A stretch of DNA of 64,000 nt from Shinella zoogloeoides (GTDB lineage Bacteria; Pseudomonadota; Alphaproteobacteria; Rhizobiales; Rhizobiaceae): the NCBI RefSeq assembly GCF_030733845.1, contig NZ_CP132311.1, positions 2,049,501-2,113,500 on the forward strand, read 5' to 3'. Below the pieces are notes generated by a model. That model was not told the DNA's origin. It ran no database searches and saw only the letters and a list, made by a program, of their open reading frames with translations. The first letter of the stretch is position 1, and each line of letters opens with the position of its first letter. The translations under genes were made by a program, and so were the position numbers. This document shows positions 40,970 to 52,556 of the stretch, in pieces.

Positions 40970-42805
40970 ATGTTCCAGAGTTTCGACGTCACCTCCACGC
41001 CCGAATTCGGCCGCGAACGGGCCGATGCCCTGCGCGCCTCCTTCGATACGCTCGGCATCGACGGCTTCCTCGTGCCCCGCGCCGACGAATACCAGGGCGA
41101 ATACGTGCCGGCCTGCGCCGAGCGCCTGTCCTGGCTGACCGGCTTCACGGGTTCGGCCGGCGTCGCGCTCGTCATGCGGGGCCAGGCGATCGTCTTCGTC
41201 GACGGCCGCTATGTCACGCAGCTTGCCGAACAGGTGGACGGCAGCGTCTTTGCCGGTGGCGACCTCGTCGGCGAACCGCCGCATCTCTGGCTGCAGAACC
41301 ATGCGCCGAAGGGCTTCCGCCTCGGCATCGATCCCTGGCTGCACACCGGCGCCGAAGTGCGCCGGCTTGAAAAGGCGCTCGCCGGCGTCGGTGGCACACT
41401 GGTGTTCCTACCCTACAATCCGCTCGACAAGGCCTGGACCGACCGTCCGGCCGAACCGCTCGGCCGCGTCACCATCCAGGCGATCGACCATGCCGGGGAA
41501 CTTGCCAGGGACAAGCTGGTGAAGATGGCCGAGGCGACGGCGAAGGTTGGCGCGGATGCGCTCGCCGTCACCGACCCCTCCTCCATCGCCTGGATCTTCA
41601 ACATCCGCGGCAGCGACGTCCCGCATACGCCCCATCCGCTGGCGCGCGCCATCATCCCGACGGACGGCCGGCCGCAGCTCTTCCTCGACAAGCGCAAGAC
41701 CGGCATCGAGCAGGAGGCCTACCTCACCCAGCTTGCCGACCTCGTGCCGCCCTCGCAGTTCGACGAGGCGATCGCGGCGCTCTCGGCCGAAGGCAAGCGC
41801 ATCCTGATCGACCCGGACCACGCTCCCTTCGCGCTCGCGGAGATCGTGCGCGCCAAAGGCGGCACGCTGGTGGAAGCGGCAGATCCCGCCCGCCTGCCCC
41901 GCGCCTGCAAGAATGAGGTCGAGCTCCAGGGCTCCGCCCGCGCCCATCTTCAGGACGGCGCGGCGATGGTCGAGTTCCTCGCCTGGCTGGACGGCACCAC
42001 GTCCGGCACGCAGACCGAAATCGCCGTCACCAAGAAGCTTGAGGACGTACGCCGTAGCGTCGGAGAGCGCCAGCAGAACCCGCTGAAGGACGTCTCGTTC
42101 GACAGCATCGCCGGCGCCGGCGCCCATGCCGCCATCATGCATTACCGCGTGACGACCGCCTCGGATGCGACCATCGAGCCGGGCACGATGTTCCTCATCG
42201 ATTCGGGCGCGCAATATATCAACGGCACGACGGACATTACGCGCACGGTCGCCATTGGCGCGGTGCCGGAAGAGCAGAAACGCTTCTTCACGCTGGTACT
42301 GAAGGGCATGATCGCCATCAGCACGGCGCGTTTCCCCAAGGGCACGCGCGGCTGCGACCTCGATCCCCTCGCCCGCATTGCGCTCTGGAAAGCCGGCGCC
42401 GATTTCGCCCACGGCACCGGCCACGGCGTCGGCTCCTACCTTTCGGTGCACGAAGGCCCGCAGCGCATATCCCGGCTTTCGACGCAGGAACTGCTTGCCG
42501 GCATGATCCTCTCGAACGAGCCGGGCTACTATCGTCCCGGCAGCTTCGGCATCCGCATCGAGAACCTTGTCCATGTCCTGCCGGCCGCGCCCGTCGAGGG
42601 CGGCGACATGGACATGCTCGGCTTTGCGACGCTGACCTTCTGCCCGATCGACCGCCGGCTCGTCCTGCCCGCCTTGCTGACGGACGAAGAACTTGCCTGG
42701 CTCGACGCCTATCACGCCGAGACGCGCGAAAAGCTGCTGCCGCTCCTGTCGGACGATGCGACGAAGGCCTGGCTCGAGAAGGCGACCGCCCCGATCAGCC
42801 GATGA
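40970..42805 (+). CDS. Aminopeptidase P, M24B (Xaa-Pro)
   Basis: A 611-residue long-form aminopeptidase P with two creatinase-like N-domains and a C-terminal pita-bread domain (from about residue 310). The metal ligands are seen in FLIDSGAQYINGTTDITRTVA (two Asp), FAHGTGHGVGSYLSVHEG (His), LSNEPGYYRPGSFGIRIENL (two Glu). It removes N-terminal residues before proline in the cytoplasm. The stop lies within the 3' end of the convergent azlD gene (11-bp overlap). Confidence 0.92.
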   Translation: MFQSFDVTSTPEFGRERADALRASFDTLGIDGFLVPRADEYQGEYVPACAERLSWLTGFTGSAGVALVMRGQAIVFVDGRYVTQLAEQVDGSVFAGGDLVGEPPHLWLQNHAPKGFRLGIDPWLHTGAEVRRLEKALAGVGGTLVFLPYNPLDKAWTDRPAEPLGRVTIQAIDHAGELARDKLVKMAEATAKVGADALAVTDPSSIAWIFNIRGSDVPHTPHPLARAIIPTDGRPQLFLDKRKTGIEQEAYLTQLADLVPPSQFDEAIAALSAEGKRILIDPDHAPFALAEIVRAKGGTLVEAADPARLPRACKNEVELQGSARAHLQDGAAMVEFLAWLDGTTSGTQTEIAVTKKLEDVRRSVGERQQNPLKDVSFDSIAGAGAHAAIMHYRVTTASDATIEPGTMFLIDSGAQYINGTTDITRTVAIGAVPEEQKRFFTLVLKGMIAISTARFPKGTRGCDLDPLARIALWKAGADFAHGTGHGVGSYLSVHEGPQRISRLSTQELLAGMILSNEPGYYRPGSFGIRIENLVHVLPAAPVEGGDMDMLGFATLTFCPIDRRLVLPALLTDEELAWLDAYHAETREKLLPLLSDDATKAWLEKATAPISR

Positions 42806-43112
42806 CGTGACGCAGGATCATCACGACGATCCAACCCGCCGCCAGCATCGGCAGCAGCGCGATGCGCAGGCCGAGCAGAAAAGCGATCGCCATGGTGAGG
42901 CTGACATCGAACCCGCCCGTGACGGCGGCCGGTGCGACGAGCGTCGTGAGCACCGCCGCCGGAACGGCGTTCAGCGCCGCTTCGGCGCGCGGCGGGATAC
43001 GCTTCATGCGCGTGATGAAGATGTAGCCGCCGACGCGGGTGAAATAGGTCGCGATGGCACCGGCGGCGATGATCAGCAGCGTCTGCGTGTGGAACAGCGT
43101 ATCCATGATCAC
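42795..43112 (-). CDS. azlD: AzlD family branched-chain amino acid exporter subunit
   Basis: A 105-residue protein with three to four helices: TLLIIAAGAIATYFTRVGGYIF (the T-R-x-G-G motif), AVPAAVLTTLVAPAAVTGG, and IALLPMLAAGWIVVMILRHVI. This is the small partner of AzlC, forming a two-component exporter for branched-chain amino acids. It overlaps the azlC stop by four bases. Confidence 0.9.
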   Translation of the reverse strand: MIMDTLFHTQTLLIIAAGAIATYFTRVGGYIFITRMKRIPPRAEAALNAVPAAVLTTLVAPAAVTGGFDVSLTMAIAFLLGLRIALLPMLAAGWIVVMILRHVIG

Positions 43113-43843
43113 GCCTCCCCTTCCACGGTCTCGCCGGCCGGCACCGCGCTTTCCTTGTCCTCCAGCGGCAGGACCGCGGCGACGGCGATGCCGGCGAGCG
43201 CGCCGAGGCTGACATGCCAGGGAGAGCCGACGAAATGCAGCGCAAGGATCGAGCCTGCCGCCGAGGCGAGCACGACCGGCAGCCAGTTCGCCCGGCTGCG
43301 GAAGCCCAGCACGAGCCCCATGAAGTAGATCGGCAGCAGCACATCGATGCCGATGGCCTTGGGATCCCCGATCAGGTTACCGAGGAAGGCGCCGACGACC
43401 GTCAGGCACAGCCAGGGCACGTAGACGCTGAGGCCGAGCACCATGGACCAGACATAGCCGACACGGATTCCCGCATCGGCGCGCCGTTCGGTCTCGGCGA
43501 ATTGCGGATCGGTGAGAAGGAACAGCGAGGTCGCCTTTTCCCAGAAGGTGAAATGGCGGATATGCGGCGCGATCGCCGCCGAATAGAGCACATGGCGGAA
43601 ATTGACCGCGAAGATCGACAGGACCACCAGCCAGGGCGCGACGCTGTGGTTGAACAGCTCGACGCCGACGAGCTGGCTCGCGCCGGCATAAAGGGTCGCG
43701 CTCATCAGCGCGGCTTCCGCGACGGAGAGGCCGTTGTCGACGGCCACGGCGCCGAACAGGACGGCAAATGGCGCGGCCGCGATCGCGACGGCGATGCCAC
43801 GCCGGAAGGCGTCGCGGATTTCTTCTTTCGTAGCGGGGGTCAT
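43109..43843 (-). CDS. azlC: AzlC family branched-chain amino acid exporter subunit
   Basis: A 244-residue membrane protein with AzlC hallmarks: GIAVAIAAAPFAVLFGAVAVDNGLS, SATLYAGASQLVGVELF, and NFRHVLYSAAIAPHIR followed by FLLTDPQFAETERR. About six helices. It forms the exporter with AzlD, encoded with ATGA overlap. Confidence 0.92.
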   Translation of the reverse strand: MTPATKEEIRDAFRRGIAVAIAAAPFAVLFGAVAVDNGLSVAEAALMSATLYAGASQLVGVELFNHSVAPWLVVLSIFAVNFRHVLYSAAIAPHIRHFTFWEKATSLFLLTDPQFAETERRADAGIRVGYVWSMVLGLSVYVPWLCLTVVGAFLGNLIGDPKAIGIDVLLPIYFMGLVLGFRSRANWLPVVLASAAGSILALHFVGSPWHVSLGALAGIAVAAVLPLEDKESAVPAGETVEGEA

Positions 43844-43861
43844 GGGTCTGCTCTAGCCTGA

Positions 43862-43914
43862 AGCAATTCCAGGAAAAGTGTAAAGCGGTTTCCGTTCGGA
43901 ATTGCGTGAAAACA
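43862..43914. repeat. Short intergenic palindromic repeat, copy B
   Basis: AGCAATTCCAGGAAAAGTG, then AAGCGGTTTCCG and GGAATTGCGTGAAAACA: terminal GCAATTCC / GGAATTGC inverted repeats around a G-rich/C-rich middle. It is homologous to copy C (54246-54301, opposite orientation) and degenerate copy A (34888-34914). The pattern is, from memory, widespread in Rhizobiaceae genomes. Confidence 0.7.
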
Positions 43915-43989
43915 AGCGCCAAGGCATAGAGCAGGAGCGGTCCACCCGCAAACCAATATGGCTGATGGACCGTTCAGCGTCGTTGATCG

Positions 43990-44018
43990 ATCAGCGCCGT
44001 CCGACGACCGGCGCTGAT
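43990..44018 (-). terminator. Terminator hairpin after panB
   Basis: ATCAGCGCCG ... CGGCGCTGAT, a perfect 10-bp stem, begins 7 bp past the panB stop on the minus strand. No U-tract follows, so termination may be Rho-assisted. Confidence 0.6.
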
Positions 44019-44024
44019 GGATGC

Positions 44025-44849
44025 TCAGCTCTTCTTGAGCTGGAACGTGTGCTCGGGACCGGGGAAGCTGCGCGCCTTCACCTCTTGCGCATAGGTGGCG
44101 AAAGCCTCGCTCATGATCGGCGCGATGTTCGCGAAGTGCTTGACGAAACGCGGCTTGAAGTCGGTGAAGATGCCCAGCACGTCGTCGACGACGAGGACCT
44201 GCCCGTCGCAGGCCGGCGACGCGCCGATGCCGATGGTCGGCACCTTGACCTTGCCGGTGATCTCGCGCGCCAGCGGCTCGACCGTGCCCTCGATGACGAT
44301 GGCAAAGGCGCCGGCATCGTCGATGGCGGCGGCGTCCTTGCGGATTTTCTCGACTTCCTTGTCGTTGCGGCCGAGCGAGCGGTAGCCGCCGGTCGTGTTG
44401 ATGAGCTGCGGCATCAGCCCGACATGGCCGAGCACCGGAATGCCGCGCTGCGTCAGGAAATGCACCGTCTCGGCCATTTCCGCGCCGCCTTCCAGCTTGA
44501 TCGCCGAACAGCCGGTTTCCTTCAGCACGCGGGCAGCCGTGGCGAAGGCCTGCTCCTTGGACTGCTGGTAGGAGCCGAACGGCAGGTCGATGACGACGCA
44601 GGCATTGGATGAGCCGCGCATGACGGCCTGGCCATGGGCGATCATCATCTCGATCGTCACACCGACGGTGGAATCGAGGCCGTAGAGCACCATGCCGAGG
44701 CTGTCGCCGACCAGCATGAAATCGACATGCGGGTCCATGAGCTTGGCGACCGGCGTCGTATAGGCGGTGAGGCTGACGATCGGGCGCTCGCCCTTGAGGG
44801 CCTTGATGTCGGCCGGCGCCAGACGGCGTTTCGCGGTATGTACGCTCAT
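44025..44849 (-). CDS. panB: 3-methyl-2-oxobutanoate hydroxymethyltransferase
   Basis: A 274-residue TIM-barrel enzyme, the first step of pantothenate synthesis (ketoisovalerate plus methylene-THF). The magnesium and substrate residues are in [16 protein letters not shown] (Asp), [29 protein letters not shown] and [11 protein letters not shown]. Its start is one base after panC's stop, so panC-panB form an operon transcribed from the panC side. Confidence 0.94.
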   Translation of the reverse strand: MSVHTAKRRLAPADIKALKGERPIVSLTAYTTPVAKLMDPHVDFMLVGDSLGMVLYGLDSTVGVTIEMMIAHGQAVMRGSSNACVVIDLPFGSYQQSKEQAFATAARVLKETGCSAIKLEGGAEMAETVHFLTQRGIPVLGHVGLMPQLINTTGGYRSLGRNDKEVEKIRKDAAAIDDAGAFAIVIEGTVEPLAREITGKVKVPTIGIGASPACDGQVLVVDDVLGIFTDFKPRFVKHFANIAPIMSEAFATYAQEVKARSFPGPEHTFQLKKS

Positions 44850-44850
44850 G

Positions 44851-45726
44851 TCACGCTACCTTTGCAGTTTTTACGTTTTTCGGGTCGATGACCCGGTTGT
44901 CGAGGAGCTTCGTGCTCCCGAAGCGCACGAAAAGCAACAAAAGAACCGGCTTTTCGCCGATGCCGCCGACCTCGGCCAGCGTTTCCGGATCGCGCACGGC
45001 GACCACTTCGGGCCTGGCCAGCGGCTCGGCGCGCAGGAAGGCGGTCACCGCCTCTTCCAGGCGCTTCGCGTCCGTCTCGCCGGCGGCGACCAGCCGTTCG
45101 GCCTCCTCCAGCGCGCGCGGCACGATGGCGGCCGCGCTCCGCTCTTCGGCCGAGAGATAGACATTGCGCGAGGAACAGGCGAGCCCGTCCGCCTCGCGCA
45201 CCGTCGGCACGCCGATCACCTCGACGGGCTGCGCAAGGTCGGCGACCATACGGCGGATGATCGTGAGCTGCTGGAAATCCTTCTCGCCGAAATAGGCGCG
45301 GTCCGGGCCGGCAATGTTGAAAAGCTTCGTGACGACCGTCGCGACACCAGCGAAATGGCCGGGACGCACTGAGCCTTCCAGCTCGGCGCCGAGCTTGGGC
45401 ACGTCGACCACGGTTTCCATCGGCCGGGGATACATGTCCTGAACGCCCGGCGCGAAGAGGTAGTGCACGCCTTCCGCCTCCAGCATCGCCTGGTCGCGGG
45501 CGAGATCGCGCGGATAGCGCGCAAGATCCTCGTTGGCGCCGAATTGCAACGGGTTGACGAAAATGGTGGCGACGACGATGTCGTTGTCGGCGCGCGCCCG
45601 CCGGGCAAGCTCCATATGGCCGACATGAAGATAGCCCATGGTGGGCACGAGGCCGATCGAGCGGCCGTCGAGCCGGTGCGGCGCCAGTGCGGCGCGCAAC
45701 TCCGCGATGGTGGTGAGGGTCTGCAT
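44851..45726 (-). CDS. panC: Pantothenate synthetase
   Basis: A 291-residue ligase joining pantoate and beta-alanine with ATP. HIGH-type motifs [19 protein letters not shown] and [33 protein letters not shown]-like [15 protein letters not shown]. It is the first gene of the panCB operon and is divergent from the DEAD-box helicase. Confidence 0.95.
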   Translation of the reverse strand: MQTLTTIAELRAALAPHRLDGRSIGLVPTMGYLHVGHMELARRARADNDIVVATIFVNPLQFGANEDLARYPRDLARDQAMLEAEGVHYLFAPGVQDMYPRPMETVVDVPKLGAELEGSVRPGHFAGVATVVTKLFNIAGPDRAYFGEKDFQQLTIIRRMVADLAQPVEVIGVPTVREADGLACSSRNVYLSAEERSAAAIVPRALEEAERLVAAGETDAKRLEEAVTAFLRAEPLARPEVVAVRDPETLAEVGGIGEKPVLLLLFVRFGSTKLLDNRVIDPKNVKTAKVA

Positions 45727-46007
45727 CGCCGGTTCCTCCTTGCTCTCGCCCTCTCCCGCGGGCGATGCGCCCTCGCGATCTCTGCGGATCGCTTTTCGGG
45801 GCGCCGTTTTCTATCTTGTGCAGCGCAAAAAGACAATCGGCAAACGCTTTCGCCACCCATGACCTAACCCGCTGGGCAGCATTGCGTTCTGCGCACTGTA
45901 CATTTGCGCCAATGCTTAGTAGAGAGCGCGCAACACGCTCGTCATTCACGGGCTTGAGAGAGCGCGACGCCAGATCGTCGCGGAAACCGAATTCCGAAAG
46001 ACCCCCT

Positions 46008-47972
46008 ATGACGAGTTTTGATGGCCTCGCTCCGGCGATGGCAAAGGCGTTGGAAAAACGCGGCTATACCACTTTGACTCCGGTGCAGGTCGCCGTTTCC
46101 GATCCCAAGATCGGCGATGCCGATGCGCTGGTCTCCGCGCAGACCGGCTCCGGCAAGACGGTCGCCTTCGGCCTGGCGCTGGCTCCGACGCTGCTTGAAG
46201 GCGAAGACCGCTTCGAACGCGCCGCGAGCCCGCTCGCCCTCGTCATCGCCCCGACCCGCGAGCTTGCCATGCAGGTGAAGCGCGAGCTGGAATGGCTCTA
46301 CGAGATGACCGGCGCCGTCATCGCCTCCTGCGTCGGCGGCATGGACGTGCGCACCGAGCGGCGCGCGCTGGAGCGTGGCGCCCACATCATTGTCGGCACG
46401 CCGGGCCGCCTGCGCGACCACATCACCCGCAACAATCTCGATCTCGGCGCCATCCGCGCAGTCGTGCTCGACGAAGCCGACGAGATGCTCGACCTCGGCT
46501 TCCGCGAAGACCTCGAATTCATCCTCGAAGCCGCGCCGGAAGACCGCCGCACGCTGATGTTCTCGGCCACCGTGCCGAAGGAAATCGCCGCGCTCGCCAA
46601 GAACTACCAGCGCAATGCGATGCGCATCTCGACGGCCGCCGAGAAAGAGCAGCACGTCGATATCGACTATCGCGCCCTGCTCGCCGCCCCCGCCGACCGC
46701 GAGAATGCCATCATCAACGTGCTGCGCTACTACGATGCCCAGAACGCCATCGTCTTCTGCTCGACGCGCGCCGCCGTGAACCACCTGACGGCCCGCTTCA
46801 ACAATCGCGGCTTCTCCGTCGTCGCCCTCTCCGGCGAACTCAGCCAGAACGAGCGCACGCACGCCCTTCAGGCCATGCGCGACGGCCGCGCCCGCGTTTG
46901 CATCGCGACCGACGTTGCAGCACGCGGCATCGACCTGCCGAACCTCGAACTGGTCGTGCACGCAGACCTGCCGACCAACCCGGACACGCTGCTGCACCGT
47001 TCGGGCCGCACCGGCCGCGCCGGCCGCAAGGGCGTCAGCGCCCTCATTGTGACGCTCAACGCCCGCCGCAAGGCCGAACGCCTGCTCCAGATGGCGAACC
47101 TCAAGGCCAACTGGGCGACGCCGCCGTCAGCCGAGGACATCCTTCGCCGCGACGACGAGCGCCTGCTCGCCGATGCCACCCTGACGGACAAGATCGGCGA
47201 AGACGAGCAGGACACGATCGACGCACTCGTCGCGAAGTTCGACGCCCGGCAGCTTGCCGCCGCCGTCGCGCGCTTCTTCAAGGCCGGCCGCTCGGCACCG
47301 GAAGACCTCATCGAGGTGTCCGTCGAGCAGCGCAAGCCGCGCGAGCGCGGCAACGACTTCATCCCGTCGGAAACCAAGCGCCCGCGCGACGGTTTTGGCG
47401 CCAGCGTCTGGATCTCCGTATCGGTCGGCCGCAAGCAGCGCGCCGAGCCGCGCTGGCTGATCCCGATGCTCTGCCGCAACGGCAACATCACCAAGAACGA
47501 GATCGGCGCGATCAAGATGCAGCCGGAGGAGACCTATGTGGAACTCTCCGCCGCCGCCGCCGATGGTTTCCTCGGCCATCTCGGCCCGGACAGCAGCCTG
47601 GAACGCGGCATCCGCGTCACCGTGCTGGAAGGCCAGCCCGACCTGACCCCGCAGCCCTACACCCGCACGCCCGGCGACAAGCCCGCGCAGCGTTACGACC
47701 GGCCGGAGCGCCGCGCCGACTGGAAGCCGAAGGGCGAATTCGAGAAGAAGGGCGGTTTCGACAAGAAGCCCCGCTTCGACAAGAAGCGCGAGGGCGACAA
47801 GCCGGAAGGCGCGGCTCCCAGGCCGCACTGGAAGGACCGCGACGAGGGCGGCAAGAAGCCCGCAAAGCCCTATGCCGGCGCAAAGCCCTTCAAGGGCAAG
47901 CGGGACGAGAAGTCTGCCAAGCCGGAAGGCGGCCCGCACAAGCCCAAGACGAAGAAGCCCGACCGCTTCTGA
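46008..47972 (+). CDS. DEAD-box RNA helicase with DbpA-type RNA-binding domain
   Basis: A 654-residue helicase. Motifs in order: YTTLTPVQVAV (Q), SAQTGSGKTVAFG (I), PTRELAMQV (Ia), GTPGRLRDHI (Ib), VLDEADEMLDLGF (II), FSATVPKEI (III), IVFCSTRAAVNHL (IV), ATDVAARGIDLPNL (V), HRSGRTGRAGRKG (VI). A DbpA/CsdA-like RNA-binding domain follows (about residues 460-540, VWISVSVGRKQRAEPRWLIP) and then a Lys/Arg/Pro-rich basic tail. Such enzymes act in ribosome assembly or cold adaptation. The ATG at 46008 is chosen over a long in-frame upstream extension of low quality. Confidence 0.92.
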   Translation: MTSFDGLAPAMAKALEKRGYTTLTPVQVAVSDPKIGDADALVSAQTGSGKTVAFGLALAPTLLEGEDRFERAASPLALVIAPTRELAMQVKRELEWLYEMTGAVIASCVGGMDVRTERRALERGAHIIVGTPGRLRDHITRNNLDLGAIRAVVLDEADEMLDLGFREDLEFILEAAPEDRRTLMFSATVPKEIAALAKNYQRNAMRISTAAEKEQHVDIDYRALLAAPADRENAIINVLRYYDAQNAIVFCSTRAAVNHLTARFNNRGFSVVALSGELSQNERTHALQAMRDGRARVCIATDVAARGIDLPNLELVVHADLPTNPDTLLHRSGRTGRAGRKGVSALIVTLNARRKAERLLQMANLKANWATPPSAEDILRRDDERLLADATLTDKIGEDEQDTIDALVAKFDARQLAAAVARFFKAGRSAPEDLIEVSVEQRKPRERGNDFIPSETKRPRDGFGASVWISVSVGRKQRAEPRWLIPMLCRNGNITKNEIGAIKMQPEETYVELSAAAADGFLGHLGPDSSLERGIRVTVLEGQPDLTPQPYTRTPGDKPAQRYDRPERRADWKPKGEFEKKGGFDKKPRFDKKREGDKPEGAAPRPHWKDRDEGGKKPAKPYAGAKPFKGKRDEKSAKPEGGPHKPKTKKPDRF

Positions 47973-47980
47973 CCACATCG

Positions 47981-48009
47981 GCGGCGCGGAACCTATAGGG
48001 CCGCGCCGC
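47981..48009 (+). terminator. Terminator hairpin after the helicase
   Basis: GCGGCGCGG-(11 nt)-CCGCGCCGC, a perfect 9-bp GC stem right after the helicase stop; no U-tract. Confidence 0.55.
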
Positions 48010-48040
48010 GTTATCCCCGCGCTTTCGCGAGGGATCTTTC

Positions 48041-48868
48041 ATGGCACATGCCGAGAGCGGCACCGACGAGTTCAACCGTTTCCTCACCGGTCTCGGCCGC
48101 GGCGTCGCGGGCGCCCTCTTTCTCGCTTTGCCGATGCTGATGACCATGGAAATGTGGTATCTCGGCTTCTACATGGCGCGCGAGCGCCTGCTGCTGCTCC
48201 TCCTCGTCAACTTTCCCCTTCTCGTCCTCCTCGCCCACCGCATCGGCTTCGAGCAGACCTTCACCTGGCGCGAGGCGCTGCGCGATGCGACGATCGCCTA
48301 CGGCATCGGCATCGTCACCAGCGTGGTGGTCCTGACGGCGCTGGGGCTGCTGCGCGGCGACATGCCGACAAGCGAACTCGTCGGCAAGGTCGCCCTGCAA
48401 TCCATGCCCGCCAGCATCGGCGCGATGCTCGGGCGCAGCCAGCTCGGGCATGACGACGACGAGGACGACAAGGAAACGCCCTATCACGGCGAATTGCTGA
48501 TGATGGCGGCGGGCGCCCTCTTCCTCTCCCTCAACATCGCGCCGACCGACGAGATGATGGTGCTCGCCTACAAGATGACGATCTGGCACGCGCTTATCGT
48601 CGCCGTGCTCTCCGTCGCCCTCATGCACGGCTTCGTCTATGCGGTCTCCTTCATCGGCGGCCATGAGCTTTCCCCGGAAACGCCGTGGTGGCACGCCTTC
48701 GTGCGCTTCACCCTGCCCGGCTATGTCATCGCGCTTTCGATCAGCGTCTTCGCGCTCTGGATCTTCGAACGGCTCGGCGACAGTTCCGCCGTCGAGATCA
48801 TGCTGTCCGTCGTCGTGCTCGGCTTCCCGGCCTCGCTCGGCGCCGCCGCCGCACGCCTGATCCTGTGA
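48041..48868 (+). CDS. TIGR02587 family membrane protein
   Basis: A 275-residue integral membrane protein with about six helices, opening LGRGVAGALFLALPMLMTMEMWYLGFYM (TIGR02587/DUF2391 hallmark). A cytoplasmic acidic loop GHDDDEDDKETPYHGEL sits between helices 3 and 4. Function is unknown; members occur beside the TIGR02588 protein, as here, seven bases downstream. Confidence 0.85.
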   Translation: MAHAESGTDEFNRFLTGLGRGVAGALFLALPMLMTMEMWYLGFYMARERLLLLLLVNFPLLVLLAHRIGFEQTFTWREALRDATIAYGIGIVTSVVVLTALGLLRGDMPTSELVGKVALQSMPASIGAMLGRSQLGHDDDEDDKETPYHGELLMMAAGALFLSLNIAPTDEMMVLAYKMTIWHALIVAVLSVALMHGFVYAVSFIGGHELSPETPWWHAFVRFTLPGYVIALSISVFALWIFERLGDSSAVEIMLSVVVLGFPASLGAAAARLIL

Positions 48869-48875
48869 GGCCGTC

Positions 48876-49286
48876 ATGACCCGATCCGAACAAGGCCGCC
48901 ACCGGGAACGCCACGATCCGCACTGGATCGAATGGCTGACCGGCATCGTCTCCGCGATCCTGATCGTGACCATGCTCGGCTGGGTCGGATGGGAAGCATT
49001 CACGCGAGAGGCGACGCCGCCGGACCTTTCGGTCACCGTCCTGACGACAGAGAAGACCCGCGCCGGCTATCGCGTCTCCTTCGATATCTACAATACCGCG
49101 ACGACGACCGCCGCCGCCGTTACCGTCGTCGGCCGGCTGATGGACGGTGATCGGGTGATCGAGGAAAACCACGTGATTTTCGACTATGTGGCTGCGGAAT
49201 CCAAGGCGACCGGCGCCATCCTCTTCGACAGCGACCCGGCGGGCTACACCGTGGCCATCCGGCCGGCGGGATATACGGACCCTTAA
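48876..49286 (+). CDS. TIGR02588 family single-pass membrane protein
   Basis: A 136-residue protein with a cytoplasmic basic N-terminus, one helix (WLTGIVSAILIVTMLGWVGWEAF) and a periplasmic beta-rich domain (LSVTVLTTEKTRAGYRVSFDIYNTA ... ILFDSDPAGYTV). This matches the TIGR02588 family that accompanies TIGR02587. The pair is probably a two-component membrane complex of unknown role. Confidence 0.85.
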   Translation: MTRSEQGRHRERHDPHWIEWLTGIVSAILIVTMLGWVGWEAFTREATPPDLSVTVLTTEKTRAGYRVSFDIYNTATTTAAAVTVVGRLMDGDRVIEENHVIFDYVAAESKATGAILFDSDPAGYTVAIRPAGYTDP

Positions 49287-49416
49287 GAAACGACGGCAAG
49301 CCGCAGAAGAGATTCGAAAAATCGGAACCAATCTCGATGGTGCGGATTGAGCAGAGGTTCCAACGTCCGTGTCCGGCGGTGAGAAAAGGGCATGGCTATC
49401 CAGCAAGGCCGGTACG

Positions 49417-50331
49417 ATGCAGCTGTCCCTCCTCATCCTCCTGACGACGCAGGTCGTCCTGCCGGCCTTCTTCCTCCTCTGGCTCTGGCTGCCGCGCCCG
49501 CGCGACCGGCTCGGCTGGGCCATGCGGGTGCTCTACGGCGCCTGCTACTTCGCCTTCATCGCCGTCATCGGCCGCTGGGATTTCCTGAGTTCCGCACTGG
49601 CGATCGTCCTGCCGATCGTGTTCGTCGCCCTGGCCGCCGTGTCCTACATGCCGGTGCGCGACCGTCCCTGGAACAGCGCGGCCTCCGCGATACGCACGCA
49701 CGGCTTCACCGCGGCCATGGCGATCTTCTTCCTGGCGCTCGCTGCCCGCGCCCTCTCAGGATACGGCTATCAGGATACCGCCGTGGACCTCGCCTTCCCC
49801 TTTGCCGCCGGCACCTACTATGTCGGCCAGGGCGGCAGCGCGACGTCGATCAACTATCACCACACGGACCAGAGCCAACGCTATGCGCTCGATATCGTCG
49901 CGCTCAACGGTTTTGGCGCCCGCGCCAAGGGGCTCATGCCGAAGGACCTCGCCGACTACGTGATCTACGGCCACGAGGTGACGAGCCCCTGCACGGGCGT
50001 CGCGATCTCCACGCATGACGGCGTCGACGACAACCGCATTTCGCAGACCAACACTGGAGAGCCGGCGGGCAACCACATCATCCTTGCCTGCGGCACCGCC
50101 CGGATCCTGCTCGCCCATCTGAGGAAAGGCTCGATCGCCGTCTCCGGCGGCGAACTGGTCGAGCAGGGCGAGCCGCTTGGCCGGGTGGGCAATTCGGGCA
50201 ATTCCTCCGAGCCGCACCTGCACATGCACGCCTATCTCGGCGGCACGCTCGATTACAGCACCGGCCAGGGCCTGCCGATGACCTTCGACGGCCGCTTCCT
50301 CGTGCGCGGCTCGACCGTCACGCTCCCCTGA
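49417..50331 (+). CDS. Membrane-anchored M23 peptidase (LytM-like)
   Basis: A 304-residue protein with about four N-terminal helices followed by an M23 metallopeptidase domain (from about residue 140). The zinc-site elements are YALDIVALNG (Asp), ILLAHLRKGSI and SEPHLHMHAYLG (HxH), with GxxxGxxGNSG as usual. Peptidoglycan cross-link hydrolysis at the periplasmic face is the family activity. The start at 49417 has AAGG eight bases upstream; a GTG at 49369 is in frame but less supported. Confidence 0.85.
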   Translation: MQLSLLILLTTQVVLPAFFLLWLWLPRPRDRLGWAMRVLYGACYFAFIAVIGRWDFLSSALAIVLPIVFVALAAVSYMPVRDRPWNSAASAIRTHGFTAAMAIFFLALAARALSGYGYQDTAVDLAFPFAAGTYYVGQGGSATSINYHHTDQSQRYALDIVALNGFGARAKGLMPKDLADYVIYGHEVTSPCTGVAISTHDGVDDNRISQTNTGEPAGNHIILACGTARILLAHLRKGSIAVSGGELVEQGEPLGRVGNSGNSSEPHLHMHAYLGGTLDYSTGQGLPMTFDGRFLVRGSTVTLP

Positions 50332-50333
50332 GA

Positions 50334-52517
<2,184 letters not shown>

Positions 52518-52556
52518 TTAGAGCAAACTTGGCGAAAGGAAAGTAGGCGCGTTCCC

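Noticed and set aside
40694..41344. A minus-strand frame ending VKVPPVLRVAHS just before the sRNA
   Set aside because: Most of it is antisense to pepP. Only its last portion is intergenic and it has no ribosome site; a leader-peptide role was considered but no control codons or attenuator pairing are evident.
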